From Verrucomicrobiota bacterium (GTDB lineage: Bacteria > Verrucomicrobiota > Verrucomicrobiia > Verrucomicrobiales > Akkermansiaceae): a stretch of 8,301 nucleotides of DNA. This document shows, piece by piece, positions 6,893 through 8,301 of this stretch. The notes under the pieces are model-generated. The model saw only the letters and a program-made list of their open reading frames with translations, did not search any database and had not been told where the DNA came from. The stretch spans positions 8,186 to 16,486 of the forward strand of contig JAPLUJ010000152.1 in assembly GCA_026397695.1 (NCBI GenBank), read 5' to 3'. Each line of letters starts with the position of its first letter. The stretch's first letter is position 1. The translations under genes were made by a program, and so were the position numbers.

Positions 6893-7798
6893 ATGAATTT
6901 CATGAACCCACCCCTGTTAAACTCCACGGTGCCGGAACTGCCCCTCCTCGGACGAGGTAAAGTTCGGGATATATATGATCTTCAGGACGCCCTGCTCATC
7001 GTCGCCACGGATCGCATTTCGTGCTTCGACGTGGTGCTGCCCACGCCGATCCCCGACAAAGGAACCGTGCTCACGCAGATGTCGCAGTTCTGGTTCCAGC
7101 AGACCGGGGATATCGTTAGAAATCATTTCCTGTCGATAGATCTCGAAGACGCGATCGGCCACTGGCAAAGCCTCCAACCACTCAAGGGTCGGGCCATGAT
7201 CGTCAAAAAAGCCATGCCGCTGCCTATCGAAGCTGTGGTGCGGGGCTACCTGAGTGGCTCAGCCTGGAAAGAATACCAGCAATCCGGCGCGGTGTGCGGC
7301 ATATCGCTGCCGCCCGGACTCCGTGAATCGGACAAACTACCCAGCCCGGTATTCACCCCCTCCACCAAGGCACCTCAAGGCCAGCACGACGAGAATATCT
7401 CGTTTGAGCGCATGGTCACGATAATAGGGCGCGACCGTGCGGAGGCTGTCCGAAACATCAGTCTGCAGCTTTATGCCGAGGCCGCAGCTTACGCCGTCAA
7501 CCGCGGCATCATCATCGCCGATACCAAATTCGAGTTTGGCGTGCGCAAGGACGAACTGATACTCATTGACGAAGTGCTTACGCCGGATTCGTCCCGGTTC
7601 TGGCCGGTCGACGGATATATGCCCGGCGGGCCGCAACCCAGCTTCGACAAGCAATACGTGCGGGACTATCTGGAGTCGCTACGCTGGCCCAAGCAACTGC
7701 CCGCGCCTGAACTCCCGCCGGAAGTAGTGCGCAAGACAACAGAGAATTATCGCGAGGCTTTGACCCGCCTGACAGGACCCGTCAAGCGGGAAAACTAA
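6893..7798 (+). CDS. purC: Phosphoribosylaminoimidazole-succinocarboxamide synthase (SAICAR synthetase)
   Basis: This cytoplasmic enzyme of purine synthesis joins CAIR and aspartate, using ATP, to give SAICAR. The 301-residue protein is of the longer, single-domain type found in yeast and many bacteria rather than the roughly 240-residue E. coli type. Motifs: [11 protein letters not shown] at 20-30 (ATP-binding loop), ATDRISCFD at 38-46, DKGTVL at 55-60, the signature [14 protein letters not shown] at 115-128, [14 protein letters not shown] at 157-170, ADTKFEFG at 209-216 and [13 protein letters not shown] at 225-237. All are complete. The ATG at 6893 is preceded closely by AAAGAGTTGGG, a weak ribosome binding site at best. 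A second ATG at 6902 would remove three residues, and the choice between them is not certain. It sits 24 nt after pckG and one base before hpf, so co-transcription is likely; other pur genes are not adjacent. Confidence 0.97.
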   Translation: MNFMNPPLLNSTVPELPLLGRGKVRDIYDLQDALLIVATDRISCFDVVLPTPIPDKGTVLTQMSQFWFQQTGDIVRNHFLSIDLEDAIGHWQSLQPLKGRAMIVKKAMPLPIEAVVRGYLSGSAWKEYQQSGAVCGISLPPGLRESDKLPSPVFTPSTKAPQGQHDENISFERMVTIIGRDRAEAVRNISLQLYAEAAAYAVNRGIIIADTKFEFGVRKDELILIDEVLTPDSSRFWPVDGYMPGGPQPSFDKQYVRDYLESLRWPKQLPAPELPPEVVRKTTENYREALTRLTGPVKREN

Positions 7799-7799
7799 C

Positions 7800-8141
7800 A
7801 TGCAAATCCAATACCAATTGCATGGCCTGGACCACCACGCAGTGACCGAGCGGCTCATTGAGCAGCACCTTAAACAATTGGACCAAATCATCCCTATCAG
7901 CACGGCGCTGGTCGTGTTGGAACACCAACCAAACGCGTCCCCGCCGTTCTGCGCATCCGTGGAGATGGCGGTGCCGGGGCCCGACATCCATGCAGCCGCC
8001 CGCGACCACACACTGGAAGCCACCGTGCTCAAGATGATCCGGCGGCTCGAAGATCAGGTCGCGGCACGCAAGCACCAGCAGGAACTCCGCCTGAAACGTC
8101 GGCAACACCCGCGCGCCGGGCCAAACCAATCGAGCCATTGA
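7800..8141 (+). CDS. hpf: Ribosome hibernation promoting factor, short HPF/RaiA (S30AE) family
   Basis: A 113-residue protein of the S30AE family, which binds in the decoding channel of the 30S subunit and helps store idle ribosomes in stationary phase. The start MQIQYQLHGLDHHAVTERL matches the first strand and helix of the family. ALVVLEHQP is the second strand, and DIHAAARDHTLEATVLKMIR followed by RRLEDQVAARKHQQ (about 62-94) is the diagnostic last strand plus amphipathic basic helix. No long-form C-terminal dimerisation domain is present, so this is the short type. The tail after about residue 100 (HPRAGPNQSSH) is not family-like and overlaps the truncated gene on the other strand, so the original end may have been altered. 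The ATG begins one base after the purC stop (TAACATG), implying coupled translation. Alternative reading as YfiA/RaiA is possible from sequence alone. Confidence 0.82.
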   Translation: MQIQYQLHGLDHHAVTERLIEQHLKQLDQIIPISTALVVLEHQPNASPPFCASVEMAVPGPDIHAAARDHTLEATVLKMIRRLEDQVAARKHQQELRLKRRQHPRAGPNQSSH

Positions 8142-8301
8142 TTTCCTTGACCGCCAGTTCTGCTCCTTGTTTGCAGGTAATGCCCAGGTCCGCGGCCCTA
8201 CCGGACAAAGGCAGCATCCCGCCCAACTTGATGGTGTCGGCGGCAAATCCCGAGGTTACGAAAACGAAAACCAGAAACAAGGCAATAAGACTTTTTTTCA
8301 T
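8029..8301 (-). pseudogene. Truncated 5' part of a branched-chain amino acid-type ABC transporter substrate-binding protein gene
   Basis: The frame begins with ATG at the last three bases of the window. Residues 1-21 are a clear signal peptide (MKKSLIALFLVFVFVTSGFA, then ADTIKLGG). Residues 22-55 match the N terminus of LivJ/LivK-type periplasmic binding proteins: DTIKLGGMLPLSGRAADLG and GAELAVKEIN. These proteins normally continue with a G-rich turn and about 320 further residues. Here similarity stops at residue 55 (nt about 8137), at the hpf stop codon, and the remaining 35 codons are the antisense of hpf to a stop at 8029. The other two - strand frames do not restore the match. It is therefore a remnant, a rearrangement junction, or an assembly join. 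The first 50 bases of the gene are distinctly AT-rich compared with the neighbours, which may only reflect the signal peptide. The family is clear; functional status is very doubtful. Confidence 0.7.

Noticed and set aside
1048..8141. Defence, mobile-element or toxin-antitoxin system
   Set aside because: All complete genes belong to known metabolic, regulatory or translation families. No transposase, integrase, nuclease, reverse transcriptase, CRISPR repeat or small toxin pair was found in either strand.

Overview
The window looks like ordinary chromosomal DNA from a free-living, GC-rich bacterium (about 60% GC by eye), with genes closely packed on both strands. The gene set (a FucP-type sugar permease, a secreted ThuA-domain protein, GTP-dependent PEP carboxykinase, a NhaR-like LysR regulator) and the near absence of Shine-Dalgarno sequences would suit the Verrucomicrobiota or a relative. 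That placement is an inference from gene content, not from a marker gene. I see no rRNA, tRNA, CRISPR array, insertion sequence, phage gene or defence system.

Left part (2-3794, all + strand): the 3' two thirds of a FucP-family sugar MFS transporter overlaps by 4 bp the start of agmatine deiminase (aguA). An exported ThuA-domain protein follows, then a PLP-dependent class IV aminotransferase, possibly aminodeoxychorismate lyase. The first two are probably translationally coupled. The other two follow at gaps of 60 and 44 nt and have no obvious shared pathway.

Middle (3795-5047): about 100 nt of convergent spacer, then a NhaR-like LysR regulator on the - strand. A 220-nt divergent intergenic region separates it from pckG. 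That region holds a dyad (TTGTAT / GTTTAAAC / ATACAA) in which promoter-like elements can be read in both directions. On the pckG side lie inverted repeats that could fold in the mRNA leader.

Right part (5048-8141, + strand): pckG, purC and a short ribosome hibernation factor gene (hpf), with gaps of 24 and 1 nt, form a likely operon linking gluconeogenesis, purine synthesis and ribosome storage. At the right edge, the start of a LivJ-type substrate-binding protein gene on the - strand has a clean signal peptide and about 55 recognisable residues. Its homology then ends at the hpf stop codon, so it looks truncated.

I did not find a convincing new multi-gene system. The signals most worth checking are an excess of the pentamer CTAAC/GTTAG, which contains nearly all TTA leucine codons; two extra predicted membrane helices in the permease; the symmetric LysR/pckG promoter with an apparently leaderless LysR transcript; and the truncated binding-protein gene.
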